A stretch of DNA of 64,000 bases, taken from the NCBI GenBank assembly GCA_963785125.1, contig CAWATU010000003.1, positions 1 to 64,000 of the forward strand, written 5' to 3'. Source of the stretch: QHXN01 sp963785125 (GTDB taxonomy: Bacteria; Acidobacteriota; Blastocatellia; Pyrinomonadales; Pyrinomonadaceae). Shown one piece after another: positions 7,441 to 16,478 of this stretch. The translations under genes were made by a program, and so were the position numbers. Position 1 is the stretch's first letter, and each line of letters starts with the position of its first letter. The notes beneath the pieces were generated by a model that saw only the letters and a list, made by a program, of their open reading frames with translations, did not search any database and was not told where the DNA came from.

Positions 7441-9294
7441 TCAGAGTCCGCCCAACGCCCGCGACTGAACCTGCGTGACCACGTCGTCGAGGCTCACGTC
7501 TTCCGACTGTTTGGTCGCGCGCTCGAAGAGTTCGACCTTGCCTTCCGAAACCTTCTTGCCGACCGTGACGCGCAAGGGGACGCCGATCAGGTCGGCGTCC
7601 TTGAACTTGACGCCCGCGCGCTCGTCGCGGTCGTCGAGGAGGACTTCGAGGCCGGCGGCGCGAAGGTTTGCGTAGAGTTGTTCGCCCGCGTCCGTAATCT
7701 CCTTCTGCTTGACGTTCGTGACGGTGACGATCACGTCGAAGGGCGCGATGGTGCGCGGCCAGATGATGCCGTCGGCGTCGTGGCCCTGCTCGACGGCCGC
7801 CGCCAAGATGCGCTCGACGCCGATGCCGTAACTGCCCATCATGATGGGCACCTCCTTGCCCTCCTGCGTGAGCACGGTCGCCCCCATCGAATCCGAGTAC
7901 TTCGTCCCGAGTTTGAAGATGTGCCCGATCTCCATCGCCTTGAAGATGTCGAGCGTCCCCGCCTCGCAGTTCGGACACGCCTCGCCCTTCTGCACGGTGC
8001 GCAGGTCGGCCCACGCGTCGGGCTTGATGTCGCGCTCGATGTCTACGCCGCGCAGGTGGTGGTCGTCCCTGTTCGCGCCCGTCGTCATGTTGCGCCGACC
8101 GACCAACGCGGTATCTGCCAGGATTAATAGCTCGGGTAATGGCTCCTCCCTCACGACATTCTTCGTGAGAATATCCAGAACCGGGGCCGTCTTACCCTTA
8201 AGTTTTCCCCGAACGCTTACACCGCCCAGACTGCCGGGACTGGCACCTAATAACTCTCGGACTTCATCAGCGTGCGCTGGCCTCACTCCTAGAATTTCGA
8301 TTGCGTTAAGCTCTTTACGCATCCCGCCGAGTTTATCCAAGAGTTTGATTTCATTCAGTTGATGATCTCCGCGAAGCAGCGCAAGGAGCGGGTGCGGTTC
8401 TGACCCGACACCATGTCGGTTGACGACCAATTTATCGACTACATAAACGAGCGTCTTGATCTGCCTCTCGGCGGGAGCGCCGCCGGGGAAGGTCGTCAGG
8501 TCTTCGATGGTGCGCACGCCGGGGGTTGGGAACTCTTCGGGCGCGTCGAGCCCTGCTTCGTCTTCGATGGTCGGAATCCTCGAAGTCGCCTTCTCAAGGT
8601 TGCCGGCGTAACCGCAGGATTCGCAGACGGCAATCAAGTCTTCGCCCGCGTCGGTGCGCGCCATGAACTCGTTCGACGCGGAGCCGCCCATCGAGCCGGA
8701 CGAAGCCTCGACGATGTGGTACTTGATGCCGCAGCGGTCGAAGATATTCTTGTAGGCTTGGCGCTGGTCCTCGAAAGACTTGTCGAGGCCGGCCTTGTCC
8801 ACGTCGAAGGAGTAGGCGTCCTTCATGATGAACTGGCGCACGCGCATCAGGCCGGACTTCGGCCGCTCCTCGTCGCGGAACTTAGTCTGTATCTGGTACC
8901 AGACCTGCGGCAACTGTTTGTAGGAGCGTATCTCGTGGCGCGCGATGGAGGTGAAGACCTCCTCGTGCGTCATGCCGAGGCACATCTCGGCGCCCTTACG
9001 ATCTTTCAGGTGGAACATCGTCTGGCCCATCACTTCCCAGCGGCCGGACTCCTTCCACAGCTCGGCGGGATGGAGCGCGGGCAGGAAGAACTCCTGCCCG
9101 CCGATGGCTTCCATCTCCTCGCGCAAAATCTTCGACGCGCGCTGCGCGACGCGCCAGCCCAACGGCAGGAGCGAATAAATCCCCGAGCCGAGCTGTCGGA
9201 TGAAGCCCGCGCGCAGCAGCAGGCGGTGCGAGACGACCTCCGCGTCGGCGGGGTCTTCGCGGAGCGTGGGGATGAAATACTGTGACCAGCGCAT
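7441..9294 (-). CDS. proS: Prolyl-tRNA synthetase
   Basis: A 617-residue bacterial-type class II synthetase that charges tRNA-Pro. The start MRWSQYFIPTLREDPADAEV and the motif-1 region LLPLGWRVAQRASKILREEM are typical. Motif 2 lies in KFRDEERPKSGLMRVRQFIM and motif 3 in GSYGIGVERILAA. Between motifs 2 and 3 there is a full editing (INS, YbaK-like) domain of about 170 residues, so mischarged Ala can be cleared. The anticodon domain (DVIVTVTNV ... LLDDRDERAGVKFKDADLIG) closes the protein. Length is normal. It stands alone, between hairpin terminators. Confidence 0.97.
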   Translation of the reverse strand: MRWSQYFIPTLREDPADAEVVSHRLLLRAGFIRQLGSGIYSLLPLGWRVAQRASKILREEMEAIGGQEFFLPALHPAELWKESGRWEVMGQTMFHLKDRKGAEMCLGMTHEEVFTSIARHEIRSYKQLPQVWYQIQTKFRDEERPKSGLMRVRQFIMKDAYSFDVDKAGLDKSFEDQRQAYKNIFDRCGIKYHIVEASSGSMGGSASNEFMARTDAGEDLIAVCESCGYAGNLEKATSRIPTIEDEAGLDAPEEFPTPGVRTIEDLTTFPGGAPAERQIKTLVYVVDKLVVNRHGVGSEPHPLLALLRGDHQLNEIKLLDKLGGMRKELNAIEILGVRPAHADEVRELLGASPGSLGGVSVRGKLKGKTAPVLDILTKNVVREEPLPELLILADTALVGRRNMTTGANRDDHHLRGVDIERDIKPDAWADLRTVQKGEACPNCEAGTLDIFKAMEIGHIFKLGTKYSDSMGATVLTQEGKEVPIMMGSYGIGVERILAAAVEQGHDADGIIWPRTIAPFDVIVTVTNVKQKEITDAGEQLYANLRAAGLEVLLDDRDERAGVKFKDADLIGVPLRVTVGKKVSEGKVELFERATKQSEDVSLDDVVTQVQSRALGGL

Positions 9295-9406
9295 AAAGGT
9301 TTACCTTCAGTCTCCTTTGGCGAACGTTCGCCCGAAAATGAGCGACCATTCTCGCTTAAGCGTGCGCCGCAACGCAAAGGGGGAGGCTTGTGCGAGAATT
9401 AGAGTT

Positions 9407-10552
9407 ATGCGGATAGTCATCGTCGGGGGCGGCATCGGGGGCCTGGCGGCGGCGCTGGCGCTGAGACGGGAAGGGTTCGCGCCCGAGGTCTACGAGCGCG
9501 CGCCGGAGCTGCTCGAAGTGGGGGCGGCGATTGCCGTGTGGCCGAACGCGTTCAGGGTCTTGGAGAGGCTGGGTCTGGGCGCGACGGTGCTCGGGCGCGC
9601 GGGTCGTATGCGGTGCGTGCGCTGGCTCGGGCGCGACGGACATCCTTACAAACAGTTCACGTTTCCGGGGACGGGCGCGCCGGCCGTCGCGCTCCACCGC
9701 GCGGACTTGCAGGGCGCGCTGTTGCGCTCGCTCCCGGCGGAGTCGGTTCATCTGGGGAAGACCTTCGCCGGGTTCGACGTGGAAGGGGAGCAGGTGCGCG
9801 CGCGCTTCCGCGAAGGGACGGAGGTCGTCTGCGACGTGCTCGTCGGCGCCGACGGGCTGCACTCGCGCGTGCGCGCGCAGTTGCTCGGAGACGGCGAGCC
9901 CTTGTACCGCGGCTACACGGTCTGGCGCGGCGTCGCGCGGCTCGAACACGCGGCGCTTCAAACGGAGACCGCCTCAGAGATTTACGGCGCGGGGCAACGC
10001 TTCGGCGTCGGCCCCGTGGGGCTCGGCCGCACCGGCTGGTGGGCGACCGCAAACGAGCCTCTGGCCGTAGAGGAGTCTGCTTCCGAGCACGTGCCGAAGT
10101 TGTTAAGACTGTTCGACGGCTGGTGCGCGCCGGTCTGTGAGCTGATCGAAGCGACGCCCTCCGAGACCATCCTGCGCAACGCCGCCTACGACCGTCGCGC
10201 GGCCGCGCGTTGGGGCGAAGGGTGCATCACGATGCTCGGCGACGCCGCCCATCCGATGACGCCGAACCTCGGGCAGGGCGGCTGCATAGCCATCGAAGAT
10301 GCCGCCGTCCTCGCGCGCTGTCTGGCGAAGTATGGAGACGCGTCACGCGCCCTGCGCGCGTACGAGTCGCGCCGCCGCGCCCGCGCCGCCGCCGTCACGA
10401 GTTATTCGAGACGCTACGGCGTCTTCGGCCAGTGGCAGTCGGCCGCGGCCGTGCGTCTCCGCGCCGCGGCGCTCTCCTCCGTACCCGAGTCGGTCGGGAG
10501 GAGACTTCTGTCGCTGGTCTTCGACTACGACGCTTACAGGATTGAGGTGTGA
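9407..10552 (+). CDS. FAD-dependent monooxygenase
   Basis: A 381-residue group A flavin monooxygenase (p-hydroxybenzoate hydroxylase fold). The ATG at 9407 places the Rossmann motif IVGGGIGGLAAALALRREG at the extreme N-terminus, as in the family. The frame extends upstream to 9200 but that part overlaps proS antisense and is not family-like. The DG motif is GADGLHSRVRAQL and the second FAD motif is GDAAHPMTPNLGQGG. The sequence is closest in style to FAD-dependent urate hydroxylase, zeaxanthin epoxidase-like and salicylate hydroxylase-like enzymes. The aromatic or isoprenoid substrate is not known. It is divergent from proS and convergent with the S41 peptidase. Confidence 0.88.
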   Translation: MRIVIVGGGIGGLAAALALRREGFAPEVYERAPELLEVGAAIAVWPNAFRVLERLGLGATVLGRAGRMRCVRWLGRDGHPYKQFTFPGTGAPAVALHRADLQGALLRSLPAESVHLGKTFAGFDVEGEQVRARFREGTEVVCDVLVGADGLHSRVRAQLLGDGEPLYRGYTVWRGVARLEHAALQTETASEIYGAGQRFGVGPVGLGRTGWWATANEPLAVEESASEHVPKLLRLFDGWCAPVCELIEATPSETILRNAAYDRRAAARWGEGCITMLGDAAHPMTPNLGQGGCIAIEDAAVLARCLAKYGDASRALRAYESRRRARAAAVTSYSRRYGVFGQWQSAAAVRLRAAALSSVPESVGRRLLSLVFDYDAYRIEV

Positions 10553-10559
10553 GAAAAGA

Positions 10560-10618
10560 TTAACCACAGAGACACAGCTAGTAAGCATTGAGCTGTGTCT
10601 CCGTGTCTCTGTGGTTAA
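10560..10618. repeat. AACCACAGAGACAC inverted repeat (terminator-like)
   Basis: Perfect 16-bp arms TTAACCACAGAGACAC (10560-10575) and its complement (10603-10618) surround a loop with a further CACAGCT/AGCTGTG pair. It lies between convergent genes. A second member with the same outer sequence is at 46633-46716, so this is a dispersed family and not a private terminator. Confidence 0.75.
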
Positions 10619-10624
10619 TACTTT

Positions 10625-11743
10625 TTACTGCTTCACCTGCGCCTGACTGGTCTCCTTCTGGAGCGATTCGATCTCGCGTTGGAGGGCGCGCTTCAACTCC
10701 TCGTCGTTCGTCTTCTCGACGGCCTTCCTGAGCGCGAGGACTTGCGCCGTGCGGAGCGCCTGGTCGGCGGGGACTTTCACGTCAGGCTCGACGCCGGTGC
10801 CTTCCCAGTTGGTCTTGGTGACGGGGCTGACGGCGCGGCCCGTGGGGATGAAGGCGCCGAAGTGGGCGCTGAGCCGGTTGCTGCCGCCGGGGTTGGCGCC
10901 GCCGCCGGTCGTCTCGCCGACGAGCGTGGCGCGCTTGAGGTTCTTCAGGTTGTAGGAGAACTCCTCCGCGCCCGAGAAGGTGTAGCCGCTCGTCAGCACG
11001 TACACGTCCTTGCCCGTGTAGCGCTTGCCCGCGACCTCCTTCAGCGTCCAGAACTCCTCGACGCGCTCGCTCTTTCCGTCGCGCCAGTGGAGGTTGTTGA
11101 GGTGGACGGGCTCGGCGCCGAAGAGGTACGAGCAGATGAGCGCGACCATCTTCGGGTCGCCGCCGCCGTTCTTACGCAGGTCGAAGATGATGGCGTCGGT
11201 GTTGGAGAGGAAGTTGAAGACCGAGGCGACCGTCTCCGCGCCGCCCTCCGGGTCGTAGAAGCCGCGGAACTCGACGTAGCCGATGTTGCCCGGCAACCGC
11301 TCGATTTTCTGGAAGCCGTAGTTGATGCGCGACATCTCGCGGCGGAACTCCGCGCGCTCCTCGGCCGAAGGCTCGCGCGGCCCGCCCGCGCGCTCGGGGA
11401 GGGGCTGGTGGGAGTAGCGCACGCGCAGGTGCTTGTCGCGGCTCACCTCCTGCACGTCGGCGGTCAGCTTCGCGGCGAACTGCTTCGCGCTCGTGAGCTT
11501 GTCGTACTCGCCTTTATCGAGACGTTCGCGGACGGCGCGCTCGATCTTCGCGGCCGTCTCGGGGAAGACGTAGGCGTCGCCCAGTCGCTTCAGAAGGTTC
11601 TCGACGACCTCCTTGCGCGCGGCGGCGTCCACGGTCATGTCGGGCTGCTCGGGCGGCCCCTGCCGCGCGGGCACGCTGTTCGGGTCAACTAACATGAAGC
11701 AGGCGCAGAGCGCGAATACGAAGAGGGCTTTCAGACGGGTCAT
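10625..11743 (-). CDS. S41 family (C-terminal processing/IRBP-like) peptidase
   Basis: A 372-residue secreted serine peptidase of the tail-specific protease family. It has an N-terminal signal peptide, with LFVFALCACFMLV as core. The N-terminal helical domain (about residues 35-120) resembles that of interphotoreceptor retinoid-binding protein-like S41 members. The catalytic core carries IIFDLRKNGGGDP, the nucleophile Ser in TSGYTFSGAEEF, GETTGGGANP and GTGVEPDVKVP. There is no PDZ domain between signal and core, unlike CtpA. It is probably periplasmic. It is divergent from glyA across 208 bp. Confidence 0.9.
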   Translation of the reverse strand: MTRLKALFVFALCACFMLVDPNSVPARQGPPEQPDMTVDAAARKEVVENLLKRLGDAYVFPETAAKIERAVRERLDKGEYDKLTSAKQFAAKLTADVQEVSRDKHLRVRYSHQPLPERAGGPREPSAEERAEFRREMSRINYGFQKIERLPGNIGYVEFRGFYDPEGGAETVASVFNFLSNTDAIIFDLRKNGGGDPKMVALICSYLFGAEPVHLNNLHWRDGKSERVEEFWTLKEVAGKRYTGKDVYVLTSGYTFSGAEEFSYNLKNLKRATLVGETTGGGANPGGSNRLSAHFGAFIPTGRAVSPVTKTNWEGTGVEPDVKVPADQALRTAQVLALRKAVEKTNDEELKRALQREIESLQKETSQAQVKQ

Positions 11744-11951
11744 CTATTACGGTCTCCTTAAATCTTTCCTTTTGGATTTGTGTGTGACTGAAACGTGGCG
11801 TCCGTCTTGCATTACGTTGGCGCGTCCGTCGGGTTCCAGTTTTTGCCGGGCGAGGGGCTAGGAGGTCGCCGTTGCGGCCGGGCGGGGCGTGTTGTAACAT
11901 CAGGCCGCAAAAATTATCCGTCACAGATAAAGAGTCGGGAGGAGCGAGCGC

Positions 11952-13253
11952 ATGAGCGACCTTTTGAACGCCCCTTTGGCCGAGGTTGACCCGCTGATCT
12001 CGGGCGCCATCGACGACGAGGTGCGGAGGCAGGCCGAGGGCCTGGAGCTGATCGCCTCGGAGAACTTTGTCTCGGAGGCCGTGCTCGAAGCGATGGGCTC
12101 GGTCTTCACGAACAAGTACGCCGAGGGGTACGTCGGCAAGCGCTACTACGGCGGCTGCGAGTTCACCGACGTGGTCGAGCAGGCGGCCATCGACCGCGCG
12201 AAGGAAATCTTCGGCGCCGAGCACGCCAACGTCCAGCCGCACTCGGGCTCGCAGGCCAACATGAGCGTCTACCTCGCGGCTTTGAGCTACGGCGACACCA
12301 TCCTCGGCATGAACCTCTCGCACGGCGGACACCTCACGCACGGCCACCCTTTGAACTTCTCCGGCTTCAGCTACAAGGTCGTCGAGTACGGCGTCTCGCG
12401 CGAGACCGAGCAGATCGACTACGCAGAGCTTGAGCGTCTGGCTCAAGAACACAATCCGAAGATGATCGTCTGCGGCGCCTCGGCCTATCCCAGAATCATC
12501 GACTTCGAGCGGATCGGCCGCATCGCCCAATCAATCGGCGCGCGCGTGATGGCCGACATCGCGCACATCGCCGGCCCCGTCGCCGCCGGGCTCCACCCCT
12601 CGCCCGTCCCGCACGCCGACTACGTGACGACGACCACGCACAAGACCCTGCGCGGCCCGCGCGGCGGGCTCATCCTGTGCAGGTCTGAGCACGCGGCCGA
12701 CGTTGACCGGAAGGTCTTCCCGGGCGTGCAGGGCGGCCCGCTCGTCCACATCATCGCCGCCAAGGCCGTCGCCTTCGGCGAGGCTTTGCGGGAAGAGTTC
12801 AAGGACTATCAGCGTCGCATCCTCGCGAACGCGAAGGCGCTCGCGGCGGAGTTGCAGGAGCAGGGCTTCCGTCTCGTCTCGGGCGGCACGGACAACCACC
12901 TCGTCCTCGTGGACGTGTTCATGGACGGCAAGGGCGTGACGGGCAAGGTCGCCGAGAAGGCGCTCGAAGCCGCAGGGATAACCGCCAACAAGAACACCAT
13001 CCCGTTCGACACCAACAAGCCCTTCGTCGCTTCGGGCATACGCCTCGGCACGCCCGCGCTCACGACGCGCGGGATGGGCGAAGAGGAGATGCGTCAGGTC
13101 GCGCGCCTCATCGCCGCCGTTCTGCACGAGCCCGAGTCCGAAGAGGTCAAGACGCGCGTGAGCGAATCCGTCAAAGAACTCGCGGCGCGCTTCCCGCTCT
13201 ACCCGAACCGCCTGCACCGCGCGCCCGGCGCGGAGGCCGCTGGCGCCGACTAG
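11952..13253 (+). CDS. glyA: Serine hydroxymethyltransferase
   Basis: A 433-residue PLP enzyme converting serine and tetrahydrofolate to glycine and methylene-THF. Motifs include LELIASENFVSEAVLEAMGS, NKYAEGYVGKRYYGG, the cofactor-binding QPHSGSQANM and MADIAHIAG, and the Schiff-base Lys in TTTTHKTLRGPRGG. The end is normal for the family. A strong ribosome-binding site, GGGAGGAG, precedes the ATG. It is followed by a very short acidic gene at 13361. Confidence 0.98.
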   Translation: MSDLLNAPLAEVDPLISGAIDDEVRRQAEGLELIASENFVSEAVLEAMGSVFTNKYAEGYVGKRYYGGCEFTDVVEQAAIDRAKEIFGAEHANVQPHSGSQANMSVYLAALSYGDTILGMNLSHGGHLTHGHPLNFSGFSYKVVEYGVSRETEQIDYAELERLAQEHNPKMIVCGASAYPRIIDFERIGRIAQSIGARVMADIAHIAGPVAAGLHPSPVPHADYVTTTTHKTLRGPRGGLILCRSEHAADVDRKVFPGVQGGPLVHIIAAKAVAFGEALREEFKDYQRRILANAKALAAELQEQGFRLVSGGTDNHLVLVDVFMDGKGVTGKVAEKALEAAGITANKNTIPFDTNKPFVASGIRLGTPALTTRGMGEEEMRQVARLIAAVLHEPESEEVKTRVSESVKELAARFPLYPNRLHRAPGAEAAGAD

Positions 13254-13360
13254 CACCCGCATTCCGAGTAAGGCGCGGGCTGCCGAGGGCTCGCGCGTGC
13301 GTTTAACTTGCCCCGTCGCGGCCCATGCGCGGCGCCACCCCATGATAAGGAGAAGCAATC

Positions 13361-13513
13361 ATGTCAGACCCCAACAATCCCGTCAGCGCCGAGGTCGATC
13401 CGTCCGAGGGCGCCATCGACGAAGGCGAGCAGCAGAGCGGCCAGGCGTCCGAAGCCGAGGGCGAAGAGTCCGCGGCGCTCGAAGTCGATCCGTCTGAGGG
13501 GCCGACCGAGTAG
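13361..13513 (+). CDS. Small acidic protein with EVDPSEG repeats
   Basis: A 50-residue ORF with a good ribosome-binding site (AAGGAGAAG, 13347-13355). The sequence is strongly acidic, rich in Glu, Ser and Ala, with no hydrophobic segment. EVDPSEG occurs near both ends (about residues 11-17 and 42-48). It is probably disordered. It has no family I recognise. It follows glyA by 107 bp on the same strand and precedes a large perfect inverted repeat. It loosely recalls the Asp-rich protein at 39066 but shares no clear motif. Confidence 0.6.
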   Translation: MSDPNNPVSAEVDPSEGAIDEGEQQSGQASEAEGEESAALEVDPSEGPTE

Positions 13514-13537
13514 TAGCGCCCCGAACGCAGCAATTCA

Positions 13538-13626
13538 GTCAGAACCACCCGCGGTAGCGTGTGGCCCTTTGCGACCCGACACCGTCGGTTAACAAAGGGC
13601 CACACGCTACCGCGGGTGGTTCTGAC
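13538..13626. repeat. Perfect 34-bp-arm inverted repeat
   Basis: Arms 13538-13571 and 13593-13626 are exact complements, with the core ACCCGCGGTAGCGTGTGG. The 21-nt loop contains a small CCGAC/GTCGG pair. It lies 23 bp before the start of a plus-strand gene, so it is not a simple convergent terminator. A non-autonomous mobile repeat or an attenuator is possible. Confidence 0.8.
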
Positions 13627-13649
13627 CTATTGGTCATTCTGCCAAATCT

Positions 13650-15782
13650 ATGATGAAGAAACTCTCGGCCGCCCTCGTCTCCGCGCTGCTTCTCTCTTCG
13701 CAGTTGGTGTCGGCGCGGGCCGTCGTCCCGGCGCAGACTCCGCAGGCGGGCGGGCAGCCCATGTGGATGAAAGACGTGTTGACGAAACTCGAAGCGTCTC
13801 TGACGACGAAGTACGGCGAGGGGCAGCGCGCGCGCGTCCGTTCCGGCCTCGGGCAGGTGTCGCGTTTCTGGCGCGCGGAGGACGGCGACGCCGCCGAGTT
13901 CGAGCAGTTCGTGACCGAGAACTTCGCGGGCGAACAGGCGACGCTCGACGCCGTCTTCGCGCGCTTCCAGCACAACCTCGAACAGCTCTACGGCCACATG
14001 GCCGAGATCGGCCGCGAGTTCCGCGCGCAGTCGGAGCTTGAGCGCGGCCCCGTCCTCCCCTTCGACCAACTCTTCGAGGGCTATGACCCTTCGGCGCACC
14101 TCTCCGAAGACCTCTTCAAGTCGAAGATCGCGTTCGTCGCTCTGCTCAACTTCCCTCTGACGACGCTCGAACAGCGTCTCACGGAGGGCGAGCGCTGGTC
14201 ACGCCGCCAGTGGGCCGAGGCGCGGCTCGCGCAGCAGTTCGCATCGCGCGTGCCCGCGGAGGTCTACCTCGCCAACGCCCGCACGTCGGCCGAGGCGGGG
14301 CGCTACGTCGCGGGCTACAACGTCTGGATGCACCACCTCGTCGATGCGCAGGGGCGCCGCCTCTTCCCTGCGAAGATGCGGCTGCTCACGCACTGGAATC
14401 TGCGCGACCAGATCAAGGCCGACTACGCGGGCGGCGCCGAAGGGCTCGCGCGTCAACGCGCCGTCCAGCAGGTGCTTGAGCGCATCGTGACCCAGACCAT
14501 CCCCGCGGTCGTCGTCGATAACCCGCGTTACGACTGGAACCCTTTCACGAACGCGGTCAAGCCGACTTCGGTGCGAGACTTCGACGCCGACGCTCCCGGC
14601 GCAGAGGCCGCCGCAGGCGCGCGGCTCGACGCGCCCGAGCCCGACACGCGCTTTGCGAAGATGCTCCTCGCCTTCGAGTCGGCGCGCCGTATCGACCCCT
14701 ATGCGCCGACCGCGCCCACGCACATCGCGCGCAGCTTCAACGAGGGGCGCGAGATTCCCGAGGAGCGCGTCCGCGCCATCTTCGAGCAGGTGCTCACCTC
14801 GCCGCTCGTCCCGCGGGTCGCCGCGCTGATTGAGAAGCGTCTGGGCCGCCCGCTCGAACCCTTCGACGTGTGGTACGACGGCTTCCGCGCGCGGGGCACC
14901 TACAACGAGGCGCAGCTCGACGAGATCGTCTCGAAGAAGTACCCGGACGCCGCGGCTTTTGAAAAAGATATCCCGAACATCCTCTTCAAGCTCGGCTTCA
15001 CGCGCGAGCGCGCCGACCTCATCGCCGCCAACGTCGTCGTAGACCCTGCGCGCGGCTCCGGCCACGCGTTGGGCGCCGCGATGCGTTCGGCCAAGACGCA
15101 TCTGCGCACGCGCGTCGAGCGCGGCGGGATGAACTACAAGGGCTACAACATCGCCGTCCACGAATTGGGCCACAATGTCGAGCAGACCTTCTCGCTCAAC
15201 CTCATCGACCACACGCTCTTGCAGGGCGTGCCCAACGCCGCCTTCACCGAGGCGCTCGCCTTCGTCTTCCAGAACAAAGACCTTGAGCTGCTCGGACTGT
15301 CAAAGCCCGACGCGCAGAGCGAGGCCATGAAGACGCTCAACGACTTCTGGGGCACCTTCGAGATCGCAGGGATGGCGCTCGTGGACATGCAGACGTGGCA
15401 CTGGCTCTACGAGCACCCGCGGGCCACGCCCTTGGAGCTGAAGGAGGCGCAGCTCCGCATCGCGCGCGACGTGTGGAACAGATTCTACGCGCCCGTCTTC
15501 AAGCGGCGCGACGTGGTGCTGCTCGCCGTCTACTCACACATGATCGACTACCCGCTCTACCTGCCCAACTACCCTCTCGGCCACATGATCGCCTTCCAGA
15601 TCGAAGAACAGATTGAGAAGGCGGGTAAGATCGGCCCCGAGTTCGAGCGCATGGCGACGGCCGGCAACATCGCCCCCGACCTCTGGATGAAGCGCGCCAC
15701 GGGCGCTCCCGTCGGCCCCGACGCGCTGCTGCACGCCACGCAAAAGGCTCTGGCTGCGTCGGGCTCGACCGCCCAGGATTAG
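13650..15782 (+). CDS. Secreted HELGH metallopeptidase
   Basis: A 710-residue protein with a signal peptide (MMKKLSAALVSALLLSSQLV) and a zinc-peptidase site, VHELGHNVEQ, at about residues 503-512. Glu in AFTEALAF (about residue 534) is a candidate third zinc ligand, which would make it a gluzincin. The helical, Arg/Glu-rich body and the site position recall M3 oligopeptidase-type enzymes, but I cannot assign a family. The end, LATQKALAASG-like, is helical. It is probably periplasmic. It stands alone behind the 34-bp inverted repeat. A hairpin-like stretch near 15802-15837 may terminate it. Confidence 0.75.
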   Translation: MMKKLSAALVSALLLSSQLVSARAVVPAQTPQAGGQPMWMKDVLTKLEASLTTKYGEGQRARVRSGLGQVSRFWRAEDGDAAEFEQFVTENFAGEQATLDAVFARFQHNLEQLYGHMAEIGREFRAQSELERGPVLPFDQLFEGYDPSAHLSEDLFKSKIAFVALLNFPLTTLEQRLTEGERWSRRQWAEARLAQQFASRVPAEVYLANARTSAEAGRYVAGYNVWMHHLVDAQGRRLFPAKMRLLTHWNLRDQIKADYAGGAEGLARQRAVQQVLERIVTQTIPAVVVDNPRYDWNPFTNAVKPTSVRDFDADAPGAEAAAGARLDAPEPDTRFAKMLLAFESARRIDPYAPTAPTHIARSFNEGREIPEERVRAIFEQVLTSPLVPRVAALIEKRLGRPLEPFDVWYDGFRARGTYNEAQLDEIVSKKYPDAAAFEKDIPNILFKLGFTRERADLIAANVVVDPARGSGHALGAAMRSAKTHLRTRVERGGMNYKGYNIAVHELGHNVEQTFSLNLIDHTLLQGVPNAAFTEALAFVFQNKDLELLGLSKPDAQSEAMKTLNDFWGTFEIAGMALVDMQTWHWLYEHPRATPLELKEAQLRIARDVWNRFYAPVFKRRDVVLLAVYSHMIDYPLYLPNYPLGHMIAFQIEEQIEKAGKIGPEFERMATAGNIAPDLWMKRATGAPVGPDALLHATQKALAASGSTAQD

Positions 15783-16050
15783 CATTCACACGGACGGACA
15801 GGCAGGACGGCGCGCGGGGTATTGTCTTCGCCGTCCGCCTGAGTCATACTCTGCCTGCCCGCAAACCCCCTGACACATAGTCGTCCTCCACGGCCCGAAA
15901 GTCCGGCGCGTTACTCGGTGCGTACGGCCCACGGGCGTTCAAGTAAGCAGGGAGCGGTGCACTCACGCCCGCGCGTCTTCCACCCGGAGCAGGTGTTTCC
16001 AAGCGCCCCACGCCTCTTCCTTTGACCTGACTAGAAAGGAGACGTGTACG

Positions 16051-16359
16051 ATGACTTTGCTCAGACTTCAACTCTCCGCCGTCGTAGTGGTTCTCTCCGC
16101 GTGCTTCATCGCGGCCGGAGCGACTCGGCCCGCGGTCACGGCCGCCGCCCCGAAACCCGCCCTCTCCCCGGCCGCGGCCAACTGGACGCACTGGGGCTGC
16201 TGGACGCCGTTCCCAGCGGGCACCTGCCGCGACATCTACCGCGACGCGCAGGGCGCCTACTGGATTTGCCGCGCGTGCGGCACGACCGGCACCCCCGGCC
16301 CGAGCAAGTGCAGCCAGATCAGTTCGCAGACGCTCGCGGTCGGATACTGGTGCTCGTAG
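16051..16359 (+). CDS. Small secreted Cys-rich protein
   Basis: A 102-residue protein with a clear signal peptide (LQLSAVVVVLSACFIAAG) and an Ala-Ser boundary near residue 24-34. The mature part is aromatic and has six Cys: WGCW, GTCRD, WICRACG, KCSQ and YWCS. The pattern suggests disulfide bonds or a small metal site. The ribosome-binding site GAAAGGAGA stands 8 nt before the ATG. No family recognised. It is followed by a strong terminator. Confidence 0.7.
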   Translation: MTLLRLQLSAVVVVLSACFIAAGATRPAVTAAAPKPALSPAAANWTHWGCWTPFPAGTCRDIYRDAQGAYWICRACGTTGTPGPSKCSQISSQTLAVGYWCS

Positions 16360-16388
16360 CCGGGCGCTTGTAAGGTGATACATAGCAG

Positions 16389-16429
16389 AAGGCGCGGCGC
16401 CCCTCTCACGCGGAGGGGCGCCGCGCCTT
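16389..16429. terminator. Rho-independent terminator
   Basis: A 17-bp perfect stem (AAGGCGCGGCGCCCCTC) with a 7-nt loop is followed by TTTATTCC. It ends the small Cys-rich gene. Confidence 0.85.
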
Positions 16430-16478
16430 TATTCCCCCGCCGATGTGATTCTCTCTCCGGCTCCTGTAAAATAGCCGC

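Noticed and set aside
9200..9406. Long N-terminal extension of the FAD monooxygenase
   Set aside because: It overlaps proS antisense and would place the Rossmann motif after 70 unrelated residues; the ATG at 9407 fits the family.
15844..16383. 179-codon minus-strand ORF
   Set aside because: It opposes the small Cys-rich secreted gene, which has a signal peptide and ribosome-binding site, and it has shadow-like composition.
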